The position numbers and the translations under genes were made by a program. This document shows, piece after piece, positions 16,692 to 25,086 of a stretch of 64,000 bases of DNA. Where the stretch lies: positions 1-64,000 of the forward strand of contig NZ_JBJGED010000037.1 of NCBI RefSeq assembly GCF_045062745.1, read 5' to 3'. The notes under the pieces were generated by a model. The model worked only from the letters and a program-made list of their open reading frames with translations. It was not told the DNA's origin and made no database searches. Source of the stretch: Paenibacillus_AA sp045062745 (GTDB lineage: Bacteria > Bacillota > Bacilli > Paenibacillales > NBRC-103111). Within the stretch, counting starts at the first letter, position 1. The number at the start of each line of letters is the position of its first letter.

Positions 16692-18320
16692 TCAATTCGA
16701 CACGAACTTGAACGTCTTCCCTTGAGCGGCGCTGACCTGCACGGCGTACTCGTCGAAGATCGCCTTGCCTTGGTACTTCGTCATGAGCTCCGCGCGGTAT
16801 TTCGGCCAATTCGCGCCCGACTTCTCTTCGAAGATGAGCTTCACGTGGAATTCCCGCATCTTCGTCCGGAAGTCGCCGATGTTGATCCCGGCCGGCGGCG
16901 CGGTGCTTACGCCGATGGAAGGCAGGTATTTGTAGGATTTCACCGTCTTCAGGATCTCGCGGTCGCGATCGGTTTGGGACGGATCGACGACCGTCAACCC
17001 CAGCCGCTCCGGCTCATCCAGACGGGTGAAGAAGTTCCAGATGTTGAGGAAGTCGCCCTGATCGATGATGTCCTTCTTGATTGCGGCATTGTTCAGCGTT
17101 AATGTGCTGCCGCTCTTCGTGTAGTGGACCCCTTCCTTGCCGTAGTGGGTCAGCTGATACCCTTCCGGACTGGCCAGCCAGTCGAGAATTTCTACGGAAC
17201 GGGTGATCTTCGCCGGTGCTTTGGTCGCCGTTGTCTTGGAGAACAGGAACGGAAACCCTGGGATGTTCTCGACCCACACACCCGAATCCTTGAACGGCGA
17301 GAAGGCGATCCAGTTCGCCTGAGGCGAGATGGCCTTCGTCTTGTTCTGATAGCTGGTCGGGATGCTGTCGAGCGCGAACGTCTCGTCGGAGAGGACGATG
17401 CCGACTTTGCCCTGTGCCGCCTTGTCCAGATGCTGGGTGCCTTTGTTCAGGAACCAGTCGGGATCGACGATGCCTTCGGCGATTTCCTTCACGACGCCGT
17501 CGATGACGTTTTGGATCTTCGGATCGGTCTGCGTATCGATAATCTGATCGCCTACCATCATAGTAGCGCCCATCAGCCCGTTTTGCAGCCAATCCGGGAA
17601 GTCGTAGGACAGCGAATTGCCATTGCCGGCTGCGCTCAGTCCGTACGTATCTTTTTTGCCGTTGCCGTCCGGGTCGTCGAAGGTGAATTTGCGCATCACG
17701 TTCAGCATCTCGTCATATGTGGTCGGCACCTTCAGGCCGAGCTTATCCAGCCAATCCTTGCGCACGTAATAGGAGCGGTACGTTTTCTTGGCGAACGGGA
17801 GCGGCGCGCGCCAGAACGTGCCTTTCTCGACCGCATACCCCGGCAATTCCTTCTCGCTGAACCAATATTTGAAGTAGTTGGGCATCGTCTTGGCGCTCAC
17901 GAACGGCGTCATATCCGCGAGGAGCCCGTCGGTCGCGTACTTCTGCGAAGCGGTGCCGGAGGCGATGAACATGTCGGGAGCGTCCCCGCCGGCGAGCATA
18001 ACGCTAATCTTGTTGTCATAGTCGGTGCCCGCCGCCATGTATTCGAGATTCAGCGTAACGTTGAATTTCTCCTCGATCGCTTGCTTGACGAAATCATCCT
18101 TTGGCAGCGTGCTGTTCGCCTTGCCCGAGACGAACCAGCGCAGCTGCAGCTTCTCTTTGGACGCGCTGGCGGTTGGTGCCGCAGATGCGGATCCGGGACT
18201 CGGAGTCGCACCGGACGAGCCTTTCTCGCCGGTCGAGCACCCTGCAACGAACAGCGATAGCGCAACCGCGCTTACCCCTGCCAGCTGTAAGGGCTTCCAT
18301 TTTTTCGTGTTCTTCTTCAA
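16692..18320 (-). CDS. Carbohydrate ABC transporter solute-binding lipoprotein (LipO/YtcQ-like)
   Basis: A 542-residue lipoprotein. The TTG at 18320 is favoured because AGGAGG lies 9 nt upstream and it gives a clean signal peptide, MKKNTKKWKPLQLAG, ending in the lipobox LFVAGC (Cys28); an in-frame ATG at 18338 coincides with the ribosome-binding site. The body is a large periplasmic-binding fold with DPDGNGKKDTYGLS, a calcium-loop-like motif frequent in this group. It is followed upstream in the same direction by an AraC-type membrane regulator, a usual pairing in Paenibacillus, but no permease genes are adjacent. Confidence 0.87.
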   Translation of the reverse strand: MKKNTKKWKPLQLAGVSAVALSLFVAGCSTGEKGSSGATPSPGSASAAPTASASKEKLQLRWFVSGKANSTLPKDDFVKQAIEEKFNVTLNLEYMAAGTDYDNKISVMLAGGDAPDMFIASGTASQKYATDGLLADMTPFVSAKTMPNYFKYWFSEKELPGYAVEKGTFWRAPLPFAKKTYRSYYVRKDWLDKLGLKVPTTYDEMLNVMRKFTFDDPDGNGKKDTYGLSAAGNGNSLSYDFPDWLQNGLMGATMMVGDQIIDTQTDPKIQNVIDGVVKEIAEGIVDPDWFLNKGTQHLDKAAQGKVGIVLSDETFALDSIPTSYQNKTKAISPQANWIAFSPFKDSGVWVENIPGFPFLFSKTTATKAPAKITRSVEILDWLASPEGYQLTHYGKEGVHYTKSGSTLTLNNAAIKKDIIDQGDFLNIWNFFTRLDEPERLGLTVVDPSQTDRDREILKTVKSYKYLPSIGVSTAPPAGINIGDFRTKMREFHVKLIFEEKSGANWPKYRAELMTKYQGKAIFDEYAVQVSAAQGKTFKFVSN

Positions 18321-18521
18321 AAAGCATGACCTCCTCATTTTTGGATCACCGGGGATTCCAAGCGATCGATCCGCCATCGGCATGCCGGCCGCGGGAATCT
18401 GCCTTCATCTTGTCATGAAGAGAGCGTTTACGAAACTGTAATATCCGGAATCGACTGACCGCGCGGACTGTACTTTGCGGAATGGACTGTACTCCACGCC
18501 GGGAATGTGCGGTACGCATCG

Positions 18522-20873
18522 TCATAACACTTGCCGCAGCCGGTATTCCTTCGGGGTGGTGCCGTACCGCTTCTTGAACAGCCGGAAAAAATAACTCTGG
18601 TTCGTAAACCCGACGCGCTCCATAATCTGGTTCACGCTGTAGTCCTGCTGGCTGAGCAGCACAATCGCTTGCTGCAGCCGCACCTCGTTGAGATAGTCGG
18701 GGATGCCTGCCCCGTACTTCAGCTTGAACAGCTTGCTAACATGAGCGCTCGACAGCCGAACCATCGAAGCGATCTCCGGCAGGCAGAGGTTCGCGTCCAT
18801 GTAGCGCGTATGGATAATCTCATGGACCGTCTGAGCTACTAACTGGTGCGTCTGTTCGCCGCCCGGCTCGTTCAGCCCGGCTACGATCGCCCCCATCCGG
18901 TCGCGGAACAGCTGCTCGGCCTCTTCAAGCGTATCGACCTCCGCTAGCAGACCGTACATCTCGCGCGTATCCAGCGCGACCGGGTGCAGCCGGTTGGCGT
19001 TGATCTCCTCGACGAGCTTGTGCAGCGTGCCGAGCAGATGGAACATGCCGTACAGCATCTGCTCGTACTTCAGGCCGCAGAGGGAGCGGAACCACTCCGC
19101 AAGGCAGGCGTAAGCCCTCTCCTCATGCCCGGCCTTCACCGCTTCTGAGAGCCGACGCTCCAGCTCCGGCGAGGAGAGGAACTGGCCGGAGTGTAGATTC
19201 GGCCCGAGCTGCTCCGGCGTGAGGAAGGCCATCCGGCCGGCGATCATCCGATAGTTCGCATAATCGAGGAGCCGTGCGTACAGACCGCTCATCTCCTCGA
19301 GCTGCAGCCCACGCGGACTGACCGTGACGGTCAGGGAGAGTCCGAGCCGGGCTTGGGCTTGTGCCTGCACGGCGCGCGCCCGCGTCATCAGCTCCTCCCG
19401 ATCGGCGTCATCTGGGCCGGACAAGCCGGCTATGGCAATTGTACAGCCGTTCTCCATTCCGATGAGCTCGAGGCGATCCCAAGGCTCGAGCGCTTCAGCT
19501 GCGATAAGGGGGACGGCGTGGGCGCCGGCATAGGCAAGACGGTCGACCGGGTCCGCCTGCTGCGGGCGAATGTCGTCCGCATGGAAGCCGATCAGCACAT
19601 ACGGAAGGTCCGGAACGATCCTCAATCGATGGTGCCGGATCAGCTCCAGCAGCTCCTCGGGTGCGGTAACCGCGCTTTCGAGCACGATCGTTTTTAGTGC
19701 ATAGTCCCGCAGAATGCGGCCTTGGTCGTCTTGGCTCCGCTCCAGCAGGTGGACCTGCTCCAGTGTTCGGTCGAAGGCGCTCGAGATATAGGCGAGCTCA
19801 TCGCGCCGATCGGCGCCGGATTCCGGCTGGGCAGCGAGCAGGCTCCCGCGCACCTTCCGCAGCAAAATCTCGATCGGATGGTATAGCCGGAGTGCGACGG
19901 CCCCCGAGGCTGCAAGCGCGAGCGCCAGGAAGATCGCGATAATATAGAACGATACGGTGCGCATCCGCAGGATGTCCCGGAATACTTGCGCATAGGGCTG
20001 GACGCTTACGACGACCCAATCATAGTTCTCGGACTGCATGTAGGACACGATTTCTTTGTTCCCGCCCGCTCCGTGTACGTACAGATCGGCGTTCTTCCCG
20101 GAGCTGCTCATCTCGCGGAGCACAGACTCATACAGCTCTCCGCCGGCCGACCAGCTGCGGCGGGACGGGTCGTACAGCTCACCCGCTCCGTTCATGAGCA
20201 GCATTCTGCCGGTTCCGCTGTCTTTGAGCCGGTTGATCCCGGAGAGCTGCGCGAACAGCCAGTCGGGTCGGACGTTCAAGATCAGCATTCCTTTTTGCTG
20301 GCCGCCCGTTGGCTTGTCGCTGTACATCGCATAAGAGAAATAATCGATCGGCCTCCGCTCGCCGCCGTCCAAGGCGGCGGACACCGGCAGCAAGGTGAGT
20401 TTGGGGAGGGACGGGTGCTCCGCGACGTAGCGCGCCGTCAGAAGGCCGCCTCCGTCCGGTTGACAAGCCTGGATGGCGGAGGGCGAATACGAATAATAGC
20501 ACTGGTTGCGCTCGTTAAAGATGACAATGGAATGAAGGAACGGCGCGGCTTTCATCATACGCTCCAAGGCGGCGAGATGCTGGTACAGCGTATAGGTGTC
20601 ACGGAGATCGGCATACATGAAGTCGCTTACATCCGTGTCGTAATAGGAAGAAATGATGGTAGTCTTCAGGATCTCGTTCATCGAGTCCAGGTTATAGATC
20701 GTCTGGCCGAGCATCTTCTCGCTGGCCGATTGCTGGATATCCAGGACCGTACGCTCCGTGTGCACATAGAGAACCGCCGACGAAGCCGTCAGCAGTACGA
20801 TCAAGAGCAGGGAAACGGACAAGACGAGCCGCATCAAATACTTCCTGGACTGATACCTGAAGGCGATATTCAT
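18522..20873 (-). CDS. AraC-family membrane-anchored transcriptional regulator
   Basis: A 783-residue protein with a membrane segment near residues 16-38, an extracytoplasmic sensor region, a second membrane segment near 300-325 (IIAIFLALALAASGAVALRL), a long cytoplasmic part and a C-terminal AraC helix-turn-helix pair (last 100 residues, LPEIASMVRLSSAHVSKLF and GFTNQSYFFRLFKKRYG). The ATG at 20873 follows AGAGGGGG; a TTG at 20882 is less well placed. Such one-protein sensors usually switch on the adjacent sugar-uptake genes, here the binding protein at 16692. Confidence 0.87.
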   Translation of the reverse strand: MNIAFRYQSRKYLMRLVLSVSLLLIVLLTASSAVLYVHTERTVLDIQQSASEKMLGQTIYNLDSMNEILKTTIISSYYDTDVSDFMYADLRDTYTLYQHLAALERMMKAAPFLHSIVIFNERNQCYYSYSPSAIQACQPDGGGLLTARYVAEHPSLPKLTLLPVSAALDGGERRPIDYFSYAMYSDKPTGGQQKGMLILNVRPDWLFAQLSGINRLKDSGTGRMLLMNGAGELYDPSRRSWSAGGELYESVLREMSSSGKNADLYVHGAGGNKEIVSYMQSENYDWVVVSVQPYAQVFRDILRMRTVSFYIIAIFLALALAASGAVALRLYHPIEILLRKVRGSLLAAQPESGADRRDELAYISSAFDRTLEQVHLLERSQDDQGRILRDYALKTIVLESAVTAPEELLELIRHHRLRIVPDLPYVLIGFHADDIRPQQADPVDRLAYAGAHAVPLIAAEALEPWDRLELIGMENGCTIAIAGLSGPDDADREELMTRARAVQAQAQARLGLSLTVTVSPRGLQLEEMSGLYARLLDYANYRMIAGRMAFLTPEQLGPNLHSGQFLSSPELERRLSEAVKAGHEERAYACLAEWFRSLCGLKYEQMLYGMFHLLGTLHKLVEEINANRLHPVALDTREMYGLLAEVDTLEEAEQLFRDRMGAIVAGLNEPGGEQTHQLVAQTVHEIIHTRYMDANLCLPEIASMVRLSSAHVSKLFKLKYGAGIPDYLNEVRLQQAIVLLSQQDYSVNQIMERVGFTNQSYFFRLFKKRYGTTPKEYRLRQVL

Positions 20874-20953
20874 ACGCAACAACCCCCTCTCTGCATCATA
20901 TCACACAGGAGGGGGCTTGAGCCGTACCAAATGTTATACGCTTTATGATAGAT

Positions 20954-21340
20954 CTAGAGCTTGAACCGGGAGACGGCGGTCTGGAGGTCCTCCGCCATCT
21001 TGGCCAGCGCCTGCGCCGAGGCGGACACCTCCTCCATCGAGGCGGTCTGCTCCTCCGTAGCGGCCGCGATGTGCTGCGTATTGTCGGCCGCTTGCTCGGA
21101 CACCTGCGCGATCTGCTGGATCGACGCGAGCATGAGCTGGGCGCCGCCGCTCAGCTGCTGAACGACCGCGGATACCTCTTCCGTCTGGCCGGACACGTTC
21201 GTGACGCGGTCCACGATGTCGCGGAACGAGCGGCCCGCTTCGTTCACGGCTACGATGCCGTCCGCGACGGCGGCGGTGCCTTGCCGGGTGGCTTCGATAC
21301 GGATCTGGTCCGCCGAGGAGCTCGACTGCTCGGCGAGCTT
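20954..21340 (-). pseudogene. 3'-terminal remnant of a methyl-accepting chemotaxis protein
   Basis: About 128 in-frame residues of an MCP signalling domain remain, starting KLAEQSSSSADQI and ending in the typical TEEQTASMEEVSASAQAL segment and stop. The frame runs into an unrelated sequence and a TGA at 21350-21352 just upstream, where the TnpB element begins. The sensor, membrane and HAMP parts are missing and are not found on the other side of the element, so more than a simple insertion occurred. Confidence 0.8.
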
Positions 21341-21344
21341 GATG

Positions 21345-21510
21345 CACCTTCACATGCTGCGACTTCCTCCCACTAGTAGAATACTAGGTGTGACGACTCC
21401 ACACGGCTAAAGCCGCAGGCTTCTCGAATCATTGGGACTCGTAACCTCCTCCCTCCGCGAAGGCTCCGTCCGAGCCTGACCTTTATTGGTTCGGTTACGA
21501 GACTTGCCAC
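21345..21510 (-). ncRNA. Probable omega-RNA (TnpB guide RNA) region
   Basis: The 3' end of tnpB and its downstream flank can fold into several stems: CTCGTAACC/GGTTACGAG (21438-21446 with 21493-21501) enclosing GGCTC/GAGCC (21462-21476), CGGCTAAAGCCG (21404-21415) and CTAGTA/TACTAG (21373-21387). Right-end RNAs of TnpB elements have this kind of layout, and their guide is read from the DNA just beyond the right end, here the MCP remnant. The boundary and the guide were not determined. Confidence 0.5.
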
Positions 21511-22583
21511 TTCGCACGTGTCAGGATGTTGATCGCCGCATTCACGTCCCGGTCTAATGTTGTGCCGCAATGCGGGCAGTGATGCACACGTTCAGCAAGT
21601 GTCTTCTTCACGATTTTGTTGCAAGAGGAGCAATTCTGCGATGTATGGCGCGGATCAACTCGTACAACCTGACGACCGGCGCTCTCAGCCTTGTACGTCA
21701 CGAATTGAACGAGTCCGCTCCATCCCGCATCCGCAATGCTTTTGGCAAGATGATGATTCCTCGTCATCTTTTGCACGTTCAGATCTTCGAAGGCGATGAG
21801 ATCGTAGTTGTTGACTAGCTTCCTGCTTATTTTGTGCGCGTAATCTTTGCGCTGATTGGCTACGCGCTCATGCTGCCGTGCCAGGACCATGACTGCTTTA
21901 CGTCTGCGGGTTGAGCCACGCTGTTTCCTGGATACCTTCTTTTGTTGCCGTTTGAGCTCCGCCTCGCTGTTTCGCAGATGCTTCGGCGCTTCAAAAACTT
22001 GTCCGTCCGAGGTTGCTGCCAATTGCCTGACGCCGAGATCGACACCCGCTCGGCGGTTTGTTTTGGGAAGTGGCTGCGCTTCGACTTGGCACGACAGGCA
22101 AGCGTAATAGCGGCCGTTTTTTACTTTGATCGTGCATGTTTTGATTGCCCCGTGCGGCTGCCGATGCAGCTTAATTCGCACCTCTCCGATCTTGGATAGT
22201 TGGAGACGAGTTCCCTCTAAAGTAAATCCGCTTTGCGGATAGGTGAACGAGTCGTAGCGGCTTCTCGACTTAAATCGCGGGAACCCCGCCTTTTCGCCGC
22301 TATTGACACGGCGGAAGAAGGCTTGGTACGTCTTGTCGAGCCGTCTGGCGACGTCTTGCAAAACTTGGGAATGGACTTCTTTCAAGGCAGGGATATGCTG
22401 TTTGCGTTCGCTAAACGTGTTCGCTTGCTGACCGTATGAGAGTGTTTTACCTTCTGTTTTGTAGGCGTAAATTCGTTCCTCCAACAAACGATTGTATAGC
22501 AATCGGCAGCGTTCCAGTGTAAAACGGATCTTTTCTTGCTGCTCGGCTGTAGGATACAAACGGAACTTGTATGTTCGTAACAT
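21495..22583 (-). CDS. tnpB: RNA-guided endonuclease TnpB
   Basis: An apparently complete 362-residue TnpB. The N-terminal helix-turn-helix/OrfB region starts LRTYKFRLYPTAEQQ, and the RuvC-like triad is intact: Asp182 in GVDLGVR, Glu266 in AFEDLNV, and Asp346 in LDRDVNAA. The zinc ribbon has Cys318, Cys321, Cys336 and Cys339. TnpB cuts DNA guided by an RNA from the element's right end, helping retain the element. All key residues are present, so it is probably an active nuclease. Confidence 0.93.
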   Translation of the reverse strand: MLRTYKFRLYPTAEQQEKIRFTLERCRLLYNRLLEERIYAYKTEGKTLSYGQQANTFSERKQHIPALKEVHSQVLQDVARRLDKTYQAFFRRVNSGEKAGFPRFKSRSRYDSFTYPQSGFTLEGTRLQLSKIGEVRIKLHRQPHGAIKTCTIKVKNGRYYACLSCQVEAQPLPKTNRRAGVDLGVRQLAATSDGQVFEAPKHLRNSEAELKRQQKKVSRKQRGSTRRRKAVMVLARQHERVANQRKDYAHKISRKLVNNYDLIAFEDLNVQKMTRNHHLAKSIADAGWSGLVQFVTYKAESAGRQVVRVDPRHTSQNCSSCNKIVKKTLAERVHHCPHCGTTLDRDVNAAINILTRAKWQVS

Positions 22584-22798
22584 GACGTCACCTCAGATCG
22601 AGTATACCACAGAAAGGGAACAAATGTTTGGTTTTTTCAGATGCTTGAGGCGGCTTTAGCCGCCCAGCATCCGAAGGCCAAAACGCCTAAGGCATGGGTT
22701 TTACGGCTTGTTCTATAACAACTTATTTCTGTGTTTTTTGAAGACAGACGGAGAACGCGATACAATGGAAACATTAGCCAGATTCAGGAGGGGTGCCG

Positions 22799-23743
22799 TT
22801 GCATCGATTCGCTCGCTTTTGGCCAGCCTGGGGACAGATCGCGCTCGTGTTCGCGGCTGCGTTCGTTCTCACGCTGATCCTAATGATCCCGGTCGTAGTT
22901 TTAGCGGCCATACATCTCCCCGCCGGTTCTGATGAGGGTCGGATCTCGGCGCTCTGGAACGATCCGCTTTTCTATTACGGATCCACGATCGCCCAGGCGG
23001 TAGGCTTCATAGCGGCTTCGGTCCTGATCCATAGAAGGGGCGGCAATCGGGAGTGGCCGATGGGGGCGGCTGAAGGTGTTCACAGTGTGGCCGGATTCGT
23101 GAAAGGCAGCCTGCTCGGCCTCCTGCTGCTGCTGACCGTCCTCTTGGTGATGAGCGGGAGCGGGGCTGTCGCAGGCTTTCACCGCACAGCCGAGTTCTCT
23201 TGGGGGGCGATAGGGTGGCATGCGCTGCTGCTCGGGCTCGTTACGGTCAACGAGGAAGTGTTCCTGCAAGGCTTCACCCAAGGGGTGCTGAGACACCGGG
23301 TTGGACTAGCAGCCAGTATTCTCGGTCCCGCCTTGCTGTTCACGCTTATGCACGGGCTGAATCCCGGCGCCTATGGGCAAGGAGGGCTGCCGCTGTGGAA
23401 TACGGCGTTGTTCGGGGTGCTGCTGGCGTTATGCCGCGAGCGCACCGGCAGCCTCTGGATGCCGATCGGCCTTCACGGGACGTGGTATGCGGGGCAGGGG
23501 GCCGTGTTCGGCTTTCCCATCTCGGGGACGCCTGTCCCGTCGATCTGGGTGCCGGAGCTGGGAGCGTCTCCTCTCCTGTCCGGCGGTTCCTTCGGGGCGG
23601 AGGGAAGTGTGTTCGTGTCCGGGCTCCTGGCGATCGGCATCCTCCTCACTCTGTGGCGCCGTCGGCGTGTTGACGGGGTGTCCCGCCCGGATCCCGCTCA
23701 GCCGGCGGGGCAATTTTCACAGGAAGATGCAGGAAAAATGTAG
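22799..23743 (+). CDS. CPBP-family intramembrane metalloprotease
   Basis: A 314-residue multi-spanning membrane protein of the CPBP (CAAX/Abi) family. Motif 1 reads NEEVFLQGF, with glutamine where EExxxR usually has arginine. Motif 2 is LLFTLMHGLNPG with the conserved His, and motif 3 includes IGLHGTWYAG. These residues form the presumed zinc site within the membrane. The TTG at 22799 has the best spacing from AGGAGG; GTG at 22793 is only 2 nt from it. The Q-for-R change may alter activity. Confidence 0.8.
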   Translation: MHRFARFWPAWGQIALVFAAAFVLTLILMIPVVVLAAIHLPAGSDEGRISALWNDPLFYYGSTIAQAVGFIAASVLIHRRGGNREWPMGAAEGVHSVAGFVKGSLLGLLLLLTVLLVMSGSGAVAGFHRTAEFSWGAIGWHALLLGLVTVNEEVFLQGFTQGVLRHRVGLAASILGPALLFTLMHGLNPGAYGQGGLPLWNTALFGVLLALCRERTGSLWMPIGLHGTWYAGQGAVFGFPISGTPVPSIWVPELGASPLLSGGSFGAEGSVFVSGLLAIGILLTLWRRRRVDGVSRPDPAQPAGQFSQEDAGKM

Positions 23744-23803
23744 CTTCGTGTCGAATTGCCTCTTAAGACCTACTTACTTCGTACAGAAAATGAGGAGACC
23801 TTC

Positions 23804-24811
23804 ATGATTCGGTTAACCGCCGCAAGACAGAAGCAGTTGGACTATATCGGTTTGACGGAGCAGGATTTGAGCTTGCTGGCCGGCAAGCGTGCGCAATTCG
23901 AGCAAGTGGTGAACGTCTTGGTGGACGAGCTGTACGCTCGCATTATTCGAGAGCCGGAGTTGGCCGCCATTATTCAAAAGCACAGCACGCTGGATCGGTT
24001 GAAGGAGACGCAGCGCTGGTATTTCCTGACGCTGGCGGGCGGCCAGATCGACGAGGCTTTCATTGAGAAGAGGCTGTTTATCGGCCATGTCCATTCGAAG
24101 ATCGGGCTCACGACGCAGTGGTACTTGGGTACATATATGCTGTATCTGGATTTGGCGACCGCTCACTTCAAGCAAGTGCTGCCCCATGAATGGGTGGAAG
24201 TGACCCATGCTCTGGCCAAAATGTTCAACTTGGATTCCAGCCTGGTGCTGGAAGCCTACGAGCGCGAGGAGAAGGCGAAGCTCGAGACGCTTACCCAGGA
24301 TCAGGGCAACTTGCTGCAGGGCGTCACGCGGGCGGTCCAGGAGCTCGCCGCCATGATGGTCCAGCTGAGCAGCAGCAGCCAAGCGGTCGCCGATACCGCG
24401 CTGCAGACGGCCGACTCGCAGGAGCACGCGCACCAGATGGTGAACAGCCTCTCTCAGGAGATCGGGGAGATCTATACGATGGGCAATCTGATGCAGGAGA
24501 TTTCGGATCAGACGCATTTGCTCGGCTTGAATGCCGCGATCGAGGCGGCGCGTGCCGGGGAGCAGGGGCGCGGCTTCAATGTCGTGGCGAACGAGGTGCG
24601 CAAGCTGGCCGCCCGCTCGAAGACGGCGATGGAGCAGATCGAGCAAAAGCTGAACGGCATCTCGATCGTTCTGAAGCAAGTGATGCAGGAGTCGGAGCAG
24701 ACGGCGCACCATGCGCGTACGCAGGCGGCGAGCTCGCAGGAATTGACTTCGTTCGTGCAGATGATCGAGAAGGTGACGTTGGAGCTGGAGAGCTTGAAGA
24801 AGTCGGTGTAA
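23804..24811 (+). CDS. HemAT-like globin-coupled chemotaxis transducer
   Basis: A soluble 335-residue protein. Residues about 1-160 form a sensor globin with the proximal haem ligand His97 in HVHSKIGL; residues about 170-335 form a chemoreceptor signalling domain with the hairpin tip HLLGLNAAIEAARAGEQGRGF and EVRKLAARS. It has no transmembrane or HAMP segment. Such proteins bind oxygen and signal to CheA for aerotaxis. The signalling domain is shorter than that of B. subtilis HemAT. The ATG at 23804 follows GAGGAGA; a longer frame from 23756 has no site. Confidence 0.87.
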   Translation: MIRLTAARQKQLDYIGLTEQDLSLLAGKRAQFEQVVNVLVDELYARIIREPELAAIIQKHSTLDRLKETQRWYFLTLAGGQIDEAFIEKRLFIGHVHSKIGLTTQWYLGTYMLYLDLATAHFKQVLPHEWVEVTHALAKMFNLDSSLVLEAYEREEKAKLETLTQDQGNLLQGVTRAVQELAAMMVQLSSSSQAVADTALQTADSQEHAHQMVNSLSQEIGEIYTMGNLMQEISDQTHLLGLNAAIEAARAGEQGRGFNVVANEVRKLAARSKTAMEQIEQKLNGISIVLKQVMQESEQTAHHARTQAASSQELTSFVQMIEKVTLELESLKKSV

Positions 24812-24857
24812 GAAAGGCGTACTCCGTTACGAGTGGGCGGTCGTTCCAAAGTAAAAG

Positions 24858-24950
24858 TAGGTTCCTTCCGCTCAGACATCTTGTTTGAAGCTCCTTGGAT
24901 TATATAAGTGCAGGTGGTAGGAGCTTCAAGCCAAAACTCGCCGGAACCTA
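24858..24950. repeat. Nested inverted repeat
   Basis: Two perfect inverted repeats are nested: the outer TAGGTTCC (24858-24865) with GGAACCTA (24943-24950), the inner TTGAAGCTCCT (24885-24895) with AGGAGCTTCAA (24919-24929). Together they make a 93-bp interrupted stem between the HemAT-like and LigD-polymerase genes. No poly-U follows. Its role is unknown; it could be a small RNA, a convergent terminator or the remnant of a mobile-element end. Confidence 0.55.
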
Positions 24951-25086
24951 TCTTTTTCTTTTCCACTCTCTTTCCACTCTTCACTTCGTTCGAGTCGCTT
25001 CCCCTCCAACGTTGGGAGGGGGGTATAGGTAGTACCCCTCCTAGACGAGGAGGGGGATGTCGGTTGACCTCCCATTTGAGGGAAGG

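Larger units (their letters stand above)
21345..22715 (-). mobile_element. IS200/IS605-group element carrying tnpB only (IS1341-like)
   Basis: A single tnpB gene is flanked by hairpin-rich ends. Downstream of tnpB lies a hairpin array (21373-21501); upstream, at about 22640-22672, is a hairpin whose arms read AGATGCTTGAGGCGGC and GCCGCCCAGCATCC around a TTTA loop. No tnpA (HUH transposase) is present, so mobility would need help in trans. Exact ends are uncertain. The element abuts the truncated chemoreceptor. Confidence 0.65.

Noticed and set aside
17124..18260. 378-codon plus-strand frame opposite the LipO-like gene
   Set aside because: Same reason: the minus-strand protein has a signal peptide, a lipobox and known motifs.
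24812..25086. Riboswitch or tRNA in the HemAT-LigD gap
   Set aside because: Only inverted repeats and C/G-rich hairpins are visible; no known riboswitch core or tRNA cloverleaf could be read.
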